DNA of 21,512 bases from CAZOOK01 sp964581385 (GTDB taxonomy: Bacteria; Pseudomonadota; Gammaproteobacteria; Nevskiales; Nevskiaceae). The DNA lies in assembly GCA_964581385.1 (NCBI GenBank), contig CAZOOK010000055.1:1-21512 (forward strand), written 5' to 3'. A model generated the notes under the pieces. That model was not told where the DNA came from, searched no databases, and saw only the letters and a program-made list of their open reading frames with translations. A program made the translations under genes and the position numbers. Below are positions 14,843-21,512 of the stretch, in pieces (position 1 is the stretch's first letter; each line of letters starts with the position of its first letter).

Positions 14843-15058
14843 TGTCAACAGGCGGTGTTCTGCGAGCAAGTGCGCAGCTGCACCATCGGTCTGTCAGGCG
14901 GTGAACTTGGCGCGCGGAGGGTACTTGCAGGTGGCAACGAACGTCCTCGACTTGACTTGGCTCAGGCGATGGCCGAACAAATTCGCCTATCCTCTCCAAG
15001 AAGATTGACCCCCAATCGATGTTTTCAGGTTTATCGAGTGTCACTGCCTGGAGCCTTC

Positions 15059-16018
15059 ATGGAATTCAAGGACTATTACGCCACGCTTGGAGTGCAGCAG
15101 ACTGCCACACAGGACGACATCAAGCGCGCCTACCGCAAACTCGCGCGCAAGTACCACCCAGACGTGAGCAAGGAGCCGGATGCCGAATCCCGATTCAAGG
15201 ATGTGGCCGAGGCCTATGAGGCGCTGAGTGATGTCGAAAAGCGGGCCGCCTACGATGATGTCGGCACCCGATACAAGACGGGGGCCGAGTTCAGCCCGCC
15301 GCCAGGATGGGACGCTGGCTTCGAGTTCAGTGGCCGCGACTTTGGCGGCGGAGACCATTTCGATCACAGCGACTTCTTCGAAGCCCTGTTCGGGCACCGG
15401 CCCGCAGGCGCGCGCGGGTCGCGAAACCCGGGAGTCAGGGCCGGCGGAGATCATCACGCCAAGGTGCAGATCGACCTGCAGGATGCCTATCGGGGAGGTC
15501 ATCGCACGATCTCCTTGCGCATCCCCCAGATGGATGGGCAGGGGCAGGTGACCATGAAGCAACAGCAGCTAGAAGTGTCAATTCCAAGGGGCATCCGCAA
15601 CGGGCAACACCTTCGGCTGGCCGGTCAGGGCAATCCCGGGCAAGGCGGGGAGCAAGCCGGCGACCTTTACCTTGAGATCGAATTTGCGCCGCACAAGCAC
15701 TTTCACGTTGACGGCCGCGACGTCTACCTCGACGTACCGATCGCTCCTTGGGAAGCCGTTCTCGGGGCGAGCGTTACCGTCCCGACGCCCGACGGCAGCG
15801 TTCAACTGAGCGTACCGCCAAATTCAGCGGCAGGTCGCAAGCTGCGCCTCAAGGGCAAGGGAATTCCCAGCGCCTCCACCGGCGGCCCGGCCGGGGACTT
15901 GTACGCAGCCCTGTCGATCGCGCTGCCGCCGGCGGATGCGGCGCCGGCACAGGAGGCCTACCGCGAATTGGCCAAAGCCTTCGGCGATTTCAATCCACGC
16001 GGCTCACTGGAGGCATGA
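15059..16018 (+). CDS. cbpA: curved-DNA-binding / DnaJ-type co-chaperone CbpA
   Basis: Hsp40 co-chaperone that stimulates DnaK; in E. coli CbpA also binds curved DNA in stationary phase. The 319 residues are close to E. coli CbpA (306). An N-terminal J domain (about 1-70) carries the essential HPD (33-35 in KYHPDVSK). A Gly/Phe/His/Asp-rich linker follows (about 90-140; GRDFGGGDHFDHSDFFEALF), then the two C-terminal peptide-binding beta domains (about 145-300). The zinc-finger domain of DnaJ is absent. I chose the ATG at 15059, with GGAG 5 nt upstream, where the J domain starts; the frame is open upstream to 14855 but that part does not resemble a DnaJ protein. It is followed by cbpM after 4 nt. 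Confidence 0.95.
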   Translation: MEFKDYYATLGVQQTATQDDIKRAYRKLARKYHPDVSKEPDAESRFKDVAEAYEALSDVEKRAAYDDVGTRYKTGAEFSPPPGWDAGFEFSGRDFGGGDHFDHSDFFEALFGHRPAGARGSRNPGVRAGGDHHAKVQIDLQDAYRGGHRTISLRIPQMDGQGQVTMKQQQLEVSIPRGIRNGQHLRLAGQGNPGQGGEQAGDLYLEIEFAPHKHFHVDGRDVYLDVPIAPWEAVLGASVTVPTPDGSVQLSVPPNSAAGRKLRLKGKGIPSASTGGPAGDLYAALSIALPPADAAPAQEAYRELAKAFGDFNPRGSLEA

Positions 16019-16022
16019 TGCG

Positions 16023-16340
16023 ATGAGCGATCCGAACATATCCGTGGCAGGCTGCGTCGTGGTCGAGGAAGAGGTCCAATTCACGCTCGTCGAGTTGAGC
16101 CGAGCCAGCCACACTGACATCGAGCAGTTGCTTGCGCTGGTCGACGTGGGCGCTCTGACGCCGAACGGCGAGGATCCGCAGCGATGGCGCTTTGAAGGCA
16201 CCAGTCTGCAACGCGCTCGTGCGGCTCTGCGCCTGTCGCGCGATCTGGAACTCAGCGCCGCTGGCGTAGCCCTGGTGCTTGATTTGCTCGACGAGATCGA
16301 GACACTCAGATCGCGACTTCGGCGCCTCGGCAACGACTGA
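16023..16340 (+). CDS. cbpM: chaperone modulator CbpM
   Basis: Small MerR-like helical protein that in E. coli binds the J domain of CbpA and inhibits both its co-chaperone and DNA-binding activities. The 105 residues show an N-terminal beta segment with helix (EEEVQFTLVELSRAS), a middle QRWRFEGTSLQRARAALRLS and a C-terminal helix rich in Leu and Arg (VLDLLDEIETLRSRLRRL). The ATG at 16023 starts 4 nt after the cbpA TGA, with GGAGG 9 nt upstream; the two nearer ATGs (16015, 16018) are out of frame. The gene pair and size make the assignment firm, although sequence conservation in this family is low. Confidence 0.88.
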   Translation: MSDPNISVAGCVVVEEEVQFTLVELSRASHTDIEQLLALVDVGALTPNGEDPQRWRFEGTSLQRARAALRLSRDLELSAAGVALVLDLLDEIETLRSRLRRLGND

Positions 16341-16401
16341 ACAGCGACATCCGCCGGGAGCTTGTTGGTGCCGGGAACATCCATGTGCTCGATGGCCGTG
16401 A

Positions 16402-16417
16402 CGGCAGCTCGCTGCCG
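16402..16417. repeat. inverted repeat between convergent cbpM and marC
   Basis: CGGCAG (16402-16407), loop CTCG, CTGCCG (16412-16417): a perfect 6-bp stem with a stable four-base loop, directly downstream of the marC stop and 62 nt after cbpM. No T-run follows in either direction, so it is at best a weak bidirectional terminator or 3' end stabiliser. Confidence 0.35.
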
Positions 16418-16422
16418 GCCTG

Positions 16423-17097
16423 TCAGTGGAGAAGGCTGGGCATCAGTGCCACGCTGCCATTCCAAATGATCTGAATCCCGATGCACATCAGAATGAAAGC
16501 AGACAGCCGTACCATGACTTCCACGCCGGTCTTGCCGAGCACTCTGGCAATGTTCGCCGCGAACCGGTACGAAATGTAGATCGCCGCGCCAATTGCCAGC
16601 AGGCCGATCAAGGCGCCGGACATATACAGCACGAAGCGCGAGAGCTGCGCAGTTGCGGCAGGATAGTGGCTGCCGATCGTGATGGCGATAGACATTGAAC
16701 CCGGTCCCACCGTCAACGGCATAGTCAGCGGATAGAAACTGCCCGCAGACTGCATCGCTGGCTTGGCGTTCACCTCGGCTTCCGCCACCGCGCCGCCGGA
16801 CCATTGGTCATCCCCTTTGCTCAACAGCTTCCAGCCGATGGACGTCACGACCAAGCCACCCGCGATGCGCACGACGGCCAGATCAATGCCGAAGAACACG
16901 AGCAGCGACGGCCCCAGCACCATGGAGCCCAGTAGCAGAAAGAAGCTGTAACGTGTCACTCGCCAAGCAGTGGCGTTTCGTTCGGCAACGGAACAGGACC
17001 GGGTGAGATCCAGAAAGAACGGCGCCGACTCCAGTGGATCGACGATGGGAAAGAGTGCCACAAACGTCAGCATGAAAGCACTCAGGAGTTGGCTCAT
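16423..17097 (-). CDS. MarC-family integral membrane protein
   Basis: UPF0056/MarC family inner-membrane protein of unknown transport role; the early link of MarC to multiple antibiotic resistance in E. coli was later not supported. The 224 residues form six likely membrane helices. The first contains the family-typical FVALFPIVDPLESAPFFL (about 12-29), and the second half contains FYPLTMPLTVGPGS, the matching conserved Pro/Gly-rich loop. A hydrophilic loop (about 95-118) separates the two halves. The ATG at 17097 has only a weak ribosome site. It converges on cbpM and is divergent from the redox cluster. No substrate can be inferred. Confidence 0.88.
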   Translation of the reverse strand: MSQLLSAFMLTFVALFPIVDPLESAPFFLDLTRSCSVAERNATAWRVTRYSFFLLLGSMVLGPSLLVFFGIDLAVVRIAGGLVVTSIGWKLLSKGDDQWSGGAVAEAEVNAKPAMQSAGSFYPLTMPLTVGPGSMSIAITIGSHYPAATAQLSRFVLYMSGALIGLLAIGAAIYISYRFAANIARVLGKTGVEVMVRLSAFILMCIGIQIIWNGSVALMPSLLH

Positions 17098-17395
17098 GTG
17101 GTGGGTATTCTTGGCGCAGGATTCGTGGACAACAGCCGACCAGCCGCGGTTGCCGAGAAAGCGCGTCGATTACCGTCAGCTGCGCGGATCTTGCAGTTCT
17201 CCAGATCATTCATGCTTCGTAACATGATTCCTTCTCTATTGAGTGCGTGGGTCAACAAGCGGCCAACGTATTGCTAACACGCCTGGTCGAAGAGGCTGCA
17301 TCGAATGCTTACGGTCGTCCGTTCGGCAATGCACAGAAGGCACGGGAACGGTCTCGCGTCTGGAAATGAGTCGAACGCACGCAGGCTGCGCTCAT

Positions 17396-17451
17396 TCCGT
17401 TTAAGCACCGAACGGATGAAGCGCTCGATGCTCACGTGCGTGAGCGGAGCG
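17396..17451. repeat. two adjacent stem-loops in the marC upstream region
   Basis: First: TCCGTT (17396-17401) pairs with AACGGA (17411-17416) over a 9-nt loop. Second: inner arms GCTCACG (17430-17436) and CGTGAGC (17439-17445), flanked by outer arms CGCTC (17422-17426) and GAGCG (17447-17451), making a long interrupted hairpin. They could be operators, an RNA structure, or a REP-like extragenic palindrome. The structure is visible; its function is unknown. Confidence 0.45.
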
Positions 17452-17664
17452 AAGGCGCGGCTGACGAGTCTGACAACTGAACGGCTTGCGCACGTCTGCC
17501 ATTGTTTGCATAAGACTCCAATGAGTGCAGGCTTTATTCCACCGCGCCGCAAACTGCGATGTTTTGCATCGCACAGACGCTCTACTCGCTTTGTACTACG
17601 TTCGACGACCCCGCTGCAAAATTAGAGGATAACGATGCAAACCGACTCACAGATACGGCACGAC

Positions 17665-17678
17665 GTGACAAATGTCAC
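17665..17678. promoter_or_regulatory. perfect palindrome before the flavin-reductase gene, candidate operator
   Basis: GTGACA-AA-TGTCAC has 6-bp perfect arms and lies 12 nt upstream of the ATG at 17691, just before the AGGA ribosome site. A repressor bound here, or an mRNA hairpin, could control the redox cluster. No regulator gene of the usual kind (TetR, LysR, MarR) is present in the window to pair it with. Confidence 0.4.
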
Positions 17679-17690
17679 CTTCAGGAAATA

Positions 17691-18359
17691 ATGGATTTTA
17701 ATCTCGCCAAGGCCGAACGGCAGCAGATTTACGATCTGCTGTGCGGCCTGGTGGCGCCGCGGCCCATCGCCTGGATCACCAGCATCGATGCCGCCGGAAG
17801 AGTCGATGCCGCTCCCTTCAGCGCCTACAACTACGTGGGCACGGATCCACCGATCGTGGCCATTGGCATTGCCAATCGGCCGGGCCGGGGCATGACGGAA
17901 AAAGCCACGGCACGCAATATCCGCAGTGCAGGCGAGTTCGTGATCAACGTCGTCAGCGAGGCGGTCGCGAAGGCGATGAACCTGAGCGCAATCGACTTTC
18001 CACCATCGATCGACAAGATCGAAATCACGCGTCTGAAGATGGAACCCTCGCTGCTGGTCAAGGTTCCGCGTATCGCGACTTCACCGGCAAGCCTGGAATG
18101 TCGCGAGATCACGACCTTGGAAATCGGCCGCAACCGGATCGTTCTGGCGCAAGTCGTGGCGATTCACGTGAAGGACGAGTTCGTCGATCCGGCTGGTCCT
18201 TTCATTCGTGCCGAAGCCCTTCATGTGGTGGGCCGCATGAACGGCCTGGGTGCTTACGTGAAAACCGCTGGTGCGCTATTCAGCATGCCGAGACTCAGTT
18301 ACGAGGCATGGAAGCTGGATGAATCCCCGCCAGCGGCGACCACCGAACCCACTGCCTGA
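17691..18359 (+). CDS. flavin reductase-domain family protein (FMN-binding)
   Basis: Member of the flavin reductase-like (DIM6/NTAB) family, which binds FMN in a split-barrel fold and commonly supplies reduced flavin or reduces small molecules. The 222 residues include VAPRPIAWITS (21-31), VDAAPFSAYNYV (38-49), and KATARNIRSAGEFVINVV (71-88), all typical of the flavin-binding barrel. The ATG at 17691 has AGGA 4-5 nt upstream; the frame is open back to 17559, but that part is not conserved-looking. It lies 19 nt before the ene-reductase gene, so the two are probably co-transcribed. The actual substrate is unknown. Confidence 0.85.
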   Translation: MDFNLAKAERQQIYDLLCGLVAPRPIAWITSIDAAGRVDAAPFSAYNYVGTDPPIVAIGIANRPGRGMTEKATARNIRSAGEFVINVVSEAVAKAMNLSAIDFPPSIDKIEITRLKMEPSLLVKVPRIATSPASLECREITTLEIGRNRIVLAQVVAIHVKDEFVDPAGPFIRAEALHVVGRMNGLGAYVKTAGALFSMPRLSYEAWKLDESPPAATTEPTA

Positions 18360-18378
18360 GCATTTGGAGTGCCGATTC

Positions 18379-19521
18379 ATGACTTGCCTGTTCGACCCCA
18401 TTCGCTTCGGCGACATCGCCGCCGCCAACCGTATCGTGATGGCGCCACTGACTCGTAATCGCGCCGGCCCTCACGCAACGCCGACGGCGTTGATGGCGAG
18501 TTACTACGCACAGCGCGCCAGCGCCGGCCTGATCGTCGCCGAGGCCACCCAGATTTCACCCGAGGGGCAGGGCTACTTCGGCACGCCCGGTATCTATAGT
18601 CCGCAACAGGTCGCCGGCTGGGGCGGCGTCACCGATGCGGTGCACGCCAACGGCGGCAAAATCGTATTGCAGCTCTGGCATGTCGGCCGCATCTCGCACA
18701 TCTCCCTGCAACCGCAAGGACAGCCGCCCGTATCGAGCACTGCGCGGCGCGCGGACTGCAAGACCTTTACGGCCAAGGGATTCGAGGACACGTCCACGCC
18801 GCGAGCGTTGCGCCTCGACGAATCGCCGCGCGTCATTGCCGACTACGTTCACGCCGCGCGCCTTGCGATTGATGCCGGATTCGACGGCATCGAGGTGCAT
18901 TGCGCCAATGGCTACCTGCTGGAGCAGTTTCTTCGCGACAGCATCAACGACCGTACCGACTCTTATGGGGGGACCCGCGAGAATCGCACACGACTGCCGG
19001 TCGAGGTGATGACCGCGATCGTGACCGCGATCGGCGCCGGCCGGGTGGGAGTGCGCATGTCGCCGGTCACTCCTGTCAACGATGCGGGACAAGACAGCGA
19101 CGCGCAGGGACTGTTCAACCTGCTGGTCGAACAGCTCGCGCCGCTGAAGCTGGCTTTCATTCACGTCATCGAAGGCGCGACCGGCGGCGCGCGCGACGTG
19201 GCGCCGTTCGATTACGGAGCGCTACGCAGCCGCTACAAACGCGGCAACGAACACGGCGCATGGATTGTCAACAACGGCTATACGCGTGAGATGGCGCTGG
19301 AAGCCGTTGCCACCGGCGCAGCCGACATGGTGGCCTTCGGCAGGCCCTTCATCGCCAATCCGGATCTGGTCGCGCGCTTGCGGCACGGCGCAGCACTGGC
19401 TGCGGTCAAGACCGACACACTCTACGGCGGCGGTGCCTCGGGCTACACCGACTATCCGGCGCTCGAGCCGGCGCCGGCCGAAGGGGCCGCCGCTGGCCGC
19501 GTGGCACTGATGGACTATTGA
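18379..19521 (+). CDS. Old Yellow Enzyme-family alkene reductase (NemA-like)
   Basis: FMN-dependent ene-reductase that uses NAD(P)H to reduce activated C=C bonds, and in relatives N-ethylmaleimide or nitrate esters. The 380 residues form a TIM barrel. N-terminal FMN contacts MAPLTRNRA (21-29); the substrate-binding pair H174 and N177 with proton donor Y179 in VHCANGY; LRDSINDRTDSYGG (185-198); and the phosphate-binding end region GAADMVAFGRPFIANPDL. H-x-x-N fits the NemA/XenB-like class. The usual Gly after His is Cys175, which is mildly unusual. The ATG at 18379 has GGAG about 10 nt upstream. The upstream flavin-reductase-domain protein may serve the same detoxification route. Confidence 0.93.
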   Translation: MTCLFDPIRFGDIAAANRIVMAPLTRNRAGPHATPTALMASYYAQRASAGLIVAEATQISPEGQGYFGTPGIYSPQQVAGWGGVTDAVHANGGKIVLQLWHVGRISHISLQPQGQPPVSSTARRADCKTFTAKGFEDTSTPRALRLDESPRVIADYVHAARLAIDAGFDGIEVHCANGYLLEQFLRDSINDRTDSYGGTRENRTRLPVEVMTAIVTAIGAGRVGVRMSPVTPVNDAGQDSDAQGLFNLLVEQLAPLKLAFIHVIEGATGGARDVAPFDYGALRSRYKRGNEHGAWIVNNGYTREMALEAVATGAADMVAFGRPFIANPDLVARLRHGAALAAVKTDTLYGGGASGYTDYPALEPAPAEGAAAGRVALMDY

Positions 19522-19583
19522 GCGTCACTCCGTCGGAAGCACCGCCGCTGCGTTCCGCAAATTCATGCACAAGGAGACTATCG

Positions 19584-19832
19584 ATGTCGAAGCTGACTGC
19601 GGAAGAACGAGACGCGATCCCGGCCAGGCAGTTTGCCTTTCCGGACCAGCGCAAGGAGCCGCTCGAAAACGCGGGTCATGTTCGCAATGCCATCGCGCGT
19701 TTTGATCAGGTTGAAGGCGTCAGTGATGCCGAGCGCGAAGACGCCTGGAAGCGCATTCAGGCTGCCGCCAGGCAATACGGAGTGGCGATGCAAGAATCGG
19801 CTTGGCGAGAGTCAGGAACTACGCGCAGCTGA
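19584..19832 (+). CDS. small DUF6582-like protein of unknown function
   Basis: An 82-residue soluble protein with an excellent ribosome site (AAGGAG, 7 nt before the ATG). The N-terminal half LTAEERDAIPARQFAFPDQR and the following HVRNAIARFDQV resemble small proteins of the DUF6582 type, often found as short domains of unknown role or attached to phage-related proteins. The C-terminal half (AEREDAWKRIQAAARQYGV) is predicted helical. It sits 62 nt after the ene-reductase, same strand. Function unknown. Family assignment is by recalled motif only. Confidence 0.7.
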   Translation: MSKLTAEERDAIPARQFAFPDQRKEPLENAGHVRNAIARFDQVEGVSDAEREDAWKRIQAAARQYGVAMQESAWRESGTTRS

Positions 19833-20037
19833 AACGGGACGATGCCGTTTCCTCACTGGCCGCGCAGGATCGTTGCCGGCCCGCTCGCAAACTCGTCTTG
19901 CGTGTGCCAGACCGCGGCGTTGCAGCGCTCGGTGCTTCAGCGAACAGACCCTTCAGAGCCCGGCGTGCAAGGTCTGCGGCTCAACCAAGCGGCCTGTCTC
20001 GATGGCGCGTTGCAATTCCATAAATGGAGATATTTCG

Positions 20038-20746
20038 ATGACGACAACAAATTGCAAGGACCTGGCAACCGAACCCCAGTCTGGTTCATCACCGGCTGCT
20101 CGACCGGTTTCGGCCTGGAGCTTGCCAGGCAGGCCATGGGACATGGCTACCGCACAGTGGTGACGGCACGCGATCCCGGACCTTTGGAGCGCCATGCCAG
20201 CGCAAGCAACGTGTTGGTACTCAAACTTGATGTCACCCAGCACGATCAGGCCGCTGCGGCGATCAAGGCGGCCGAGGAGAGATTTGGCGGTATCGACGTG
20301 CTCGTGAACAGCGCCGGTATCGGTTACTTCGCGGCGGTCGAGGAAAGCGAAGAAGCCGAGGTGCGCAAGATGTTCGAGGTCAACGTCTTCGGCCTGGGCC
20401 GGATGATTCACGCAGTGCTGCCCGGCATGCGCAAGCGCCGCAAGGGTTTCATCGTCAACTTCTCGTCCATCGGCGGTCTGCGCTTATTTCCTGCGGTCGG
20501 TCACTACAACGCGACGAAATTTGCCGTCGAGGGATTGTCCGAAGCGCTTTGGCAGGAAGTCGAGCCGCTTGGCATCAAGGTGATGCTGGTCGAGCCGAGC
20601 GGCTTCCGCACCGATTGGGCGGGGCGTTCATCGTCATTGCGCTGTTCTATGGCGACAACTGCAACATGGTTTACGGCGACGCCCAGGCAGTGCTGGTGAA
20701 GATGATAGAGGCGGTCAGAGGGCAGGGCCTTGCCACCGCAGCATGA
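20038..20746 (+). pseudogene. short-chain dehydrogenase, frameshifted at the N-terminus and lost C-terminus
   Basis: SDR-family oxidoreductase with intact core motifs: cofactor TGCSTGFG (20091-20114), the NSAG motif near 20307, catalytic serine in NFSSIGG, and YNATK (20505-20519). The natural start, ATG 20038 with GGAG 8 nt upstream, is in a different frame from the core. One extra C near 20070 would join them to give LATRTPVWFITG, so a single-base deletion or a sequence error is likely. At the other end, the family-like part stops after FRTDWAGRS (about 20635) and the frame ends at 20699, about 80-90 residues early. The other frame continues to 20746 with an unrelated, unrecognised segment (ALFYGDNCNMVYGDAQAVLV), as if a deletion fused two genes. 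Confidence 0.75.
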
Positions 20747-20767
20747 ATGCATTTCCAGGAGATCAAC

Positions 20768-21319
20768 ATGAGACCCTATCAAATCGCCGTGGTCGTCGGA
20801 AGCCTTCGCAGGGATTCCTTCAATCGAAAGCTGGCGGAAGCCGTTGTAAAGCTGGCGCCACCAGAATTCTCATTCAAGCAGGTGCAAATCAGTGATTTGC
20901 CCCTTTACAACCAGGATGACGACGCCAATCAGGCCGACAGCGTAAAGAGATTGAAGAGCGAGATCGAGGCAGCACACGGTCTCCTGTTTGTCACGGCGGA
21001 GTACAACCGCTCGATTCCGGGGGTGCTCAAGAATGCGATCGACCACGCTTCGCGACCTTATGGCCAGAATGCATGGGCCAGAAAACCCGCCGGCGTGTTG
21101 GGCGTATCGGTGGGCGTCATCGGCACCTCGATAGCGCAACAGCACTTGCGCAACGTTCTCGCGTACCTGGACGTTCCGACGCTTGGGCAACCTGAAGCCT
21201 TTATTCAGGCAAAAGATGGATTGTTCGATCAGGCTGGCAACATCGGTGCGGGCAGCAATCAATTCCTGCAGGGCTGGGTGGAACGCTATATCGCGTGGGT
21301 GAAGCAGCATGCTTCCTGA
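20768..21319 (+). CDS. NADPH-dependent FMN reductase (azo/chromate/quinone-reductase family)
   Basis: Flavodoxin-like reductase that uses NAD(P)H to reduce FMN-bound substrates such as quinones, azo dyes or chromate. The 183 residues are the family size. Visible: the FMN phosphate loop GSLRRDSFNR (11-20), DLPLYNQDDD (43-52), and AEYNRSIPGVLKNAIDHASR (77-96), the signature of ChrR/YieF-type enzymes. The ATG at 20768 has AGGAG 6 nt upstream; the frame is open 7 codons further up but without a better site. It starts 21 nt after the last stop of the damaged SDR region, same strand. Substrate not determinable. Confidence 0.92.
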   Translation: MRPYQIAVVVGSLRRDSFNRKLAEAVVKLAPPEFSFKQVQISDLPLYNQDDDANQADSVKRLKSEIEAAHGLLFVTAEYNRSIPGVLKNAIDHASRPYGQNAWARKPAGVLGVSVGVIGTSIAQQHLRNVLAYLDVPTLGQPEAFIQAKDGLFDQAGNIGAGSNQFLQGWVERYIAWVKQHAS

Positions 21320-21346
21320 CACAGACAAAAAAATGAGGCGTGAGCA

Positions 21347-21512
21347 ATGACACCTAAGAAAATGCAGGTCGCCGTCGTTGAGCAATTCGGGAAGCAAAGA
21401 AAACCCCTATACCGAATATCCCAGGCGGCTCTGCGCGATTCCGCACAGACAGTGGGACGTTCTGAATTCATACTTCGTCTCGATGTGCTCTGGACTTTGA
21501 GTACTGCGATCA
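21347..21512 (+). CDS. possible zinc-type alcohol dehydrogenase start, partial and doubtful
   Basis: A frame from ATG 21347, with GAGG 8 nt upstream, runs off the window edge (55 codons seen). The first 16 residues, MTPKKMQVAVVEQFGK, resemble the N-terminus of AdhP-like zinc alcohol dehydrogenases. The next residues (QRKPLYRISQAALRDS) do not continue the family, where a Pro/Gly-rich stretch and the GxCHTD zinc motif should follow. Other frames show only vague similarity (MCSGL near the end). It may be a damaged gene with indels or an unrelated protein. Same strand as the redox cluster, 27 nt after the FMN reductase. Confidence 0.4.
   Translation, partial: MTPKKMQVAVVEQFGKQRKPLYRISQAALRDSAQTVGRSEFILRLDVLWTLSTAI

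Larger units (their letters stand above)
14530..15058. other. divergent intergenic region glgA / cbpA (529 nt)
   Basis: Non-coding region between the divergent glgA and cbpA starts. It holds the putative FNR-type promoter and the Tyr/Gly-rich short frame, listed separately. In 14843-15058 I see no clear sigma-70 or heat-shock promoter for cbpA. A TTGACTTGG at about 14954 has no good -10 at 16-18 nt. No terminator or convincing RNA gene is visible. Confidence 0.6.
17098..17690. other. 593-nt region without a supportable gene
   Basis: Lies between the divergent marC and the flavin-reductase gene. Several frames of 60-106 codons are open on both strands (for example 17274-17552 minus, 17305-17625 plus), but none has a good start site, family resemblance or clear coding character. 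It contains two adjacent stem-loops (17396-17451) and a palindrome just before the next gene (17665-17678), listed separately. No tRNA or clear promoter was found. It may be a decayed gene. Confidence 0.6.

Noticed and set aside
14953..15015. Heat-shock (sigma-32) or sigma-70 promoter for cbpA
   Set aside because: TTGACT and CCCCCAAT-like pieces are present but at the wrong spacing.
14855..15058. 68-codon upstream extension of cbpA
   Set aside because: The J domain begins right at ATG 15059, which has its own ribosome site. The upstream residues are not chaperone-like.
17274..17552. 92-codon minus-strand frame upstream of marC
   Set aside because: No start context and no recognisable motif; it spans the stem-loop region. 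Not supportable as a gene.
17559..17690. Upstream extension of the flavin-reductase gene
   Set aside because: It would cover the palindrome and AGGA site. The protein similarity begins at ATG 17691.
19842..20037. Upstream extension of the SDR frame as a true N-terminus
   Set aside because: No ribosome site at its ATG and a non-family sequence. The natural start is ATG 20038 in another frame.
1..21512. CRISPR arrays, tRNA/rRNA genes, insertion sequences, riboswitches
   Set aside because: No direct-repeat/spacer pattern, cloverleaf with CCA-like end, transposase motif or known aptamer pattern was seen on reading both strands.

Overview
The window is about 21.5 kb of GC-rich DNA with dense protein genes. 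The gene families (N-type ATPase operon, short alpha-glucan phosphorylase, CbpA/CbpM, MarC, Old Yellow Enzyme) suggest a beta- or gammaproteobacterium. I cannot place it more precisely. There is no rRNA, tRNA, CRISPR array, transposase or phage gene that I can recognise.

Left part (1-14529), all minus strand. In transcription order: glgA (glycogen synthase), glgP (alpha-glucan phosphorylase), a decayed HAD-hydrolase remnant, ackA (acetate kinase), xfp (phosphoketolase), then the complete N-ATPase order atpD-C-Q-R-B-E-F-A-G, with atpG cut by the window edge. atpQ, atpR, the long delta-like b subunit and the absence of a separate atpH identify it as an N-ATPase, normally a second copy beside a housekeeping F-ATPase. 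xfp and atpD abut with no spacing. The metabolic genes and the ion-pumping ATPase therefore look like one transcription unit: glycogen to glucose-1-phosphate, to acetyl phosphate by phosphoketolase, to ATP by acetate kinase, with the ATP possibly spent by the N-ATPase on ion export. A TTGAT-N4-GTCAA FNR/Anr-type box sits at class II spacing from a -10-like element upstream of glgA, suggesting induction at low oxygen.

Middle (14530-17690). A 529-nt divergent intergenic region holds the putative FNR promoter and a short Tyr/Gly-rich frame of unknown status. Then come cbpA-cbpM (DnaJ-type co-chaperone and its modulator, plus strand) and a convergent marC-family membrane gene. A 593-nt stretch without a supportable gene follows, carrying two adjacent stem-loops and a perfect 14-nt palindrome just before the next gene.

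Right part (17691-21512), plus strand. This is a flavin/NAD(P)H redox cluster: a flavin-reductase-domain protein, an Old Yellow Enzyme ene-reductase, a small DUF6582-like protein, a short-chain dehydrogenase broken at both ends, an NADPH-dependent FMN reductase, and a possible zinc alcohol dehydrogenase start that loses family similarity after about 16 codons. The HAD remnant, the damaged SDR and the doubtful ADH suggest a locus undergoing local deletion and decay.
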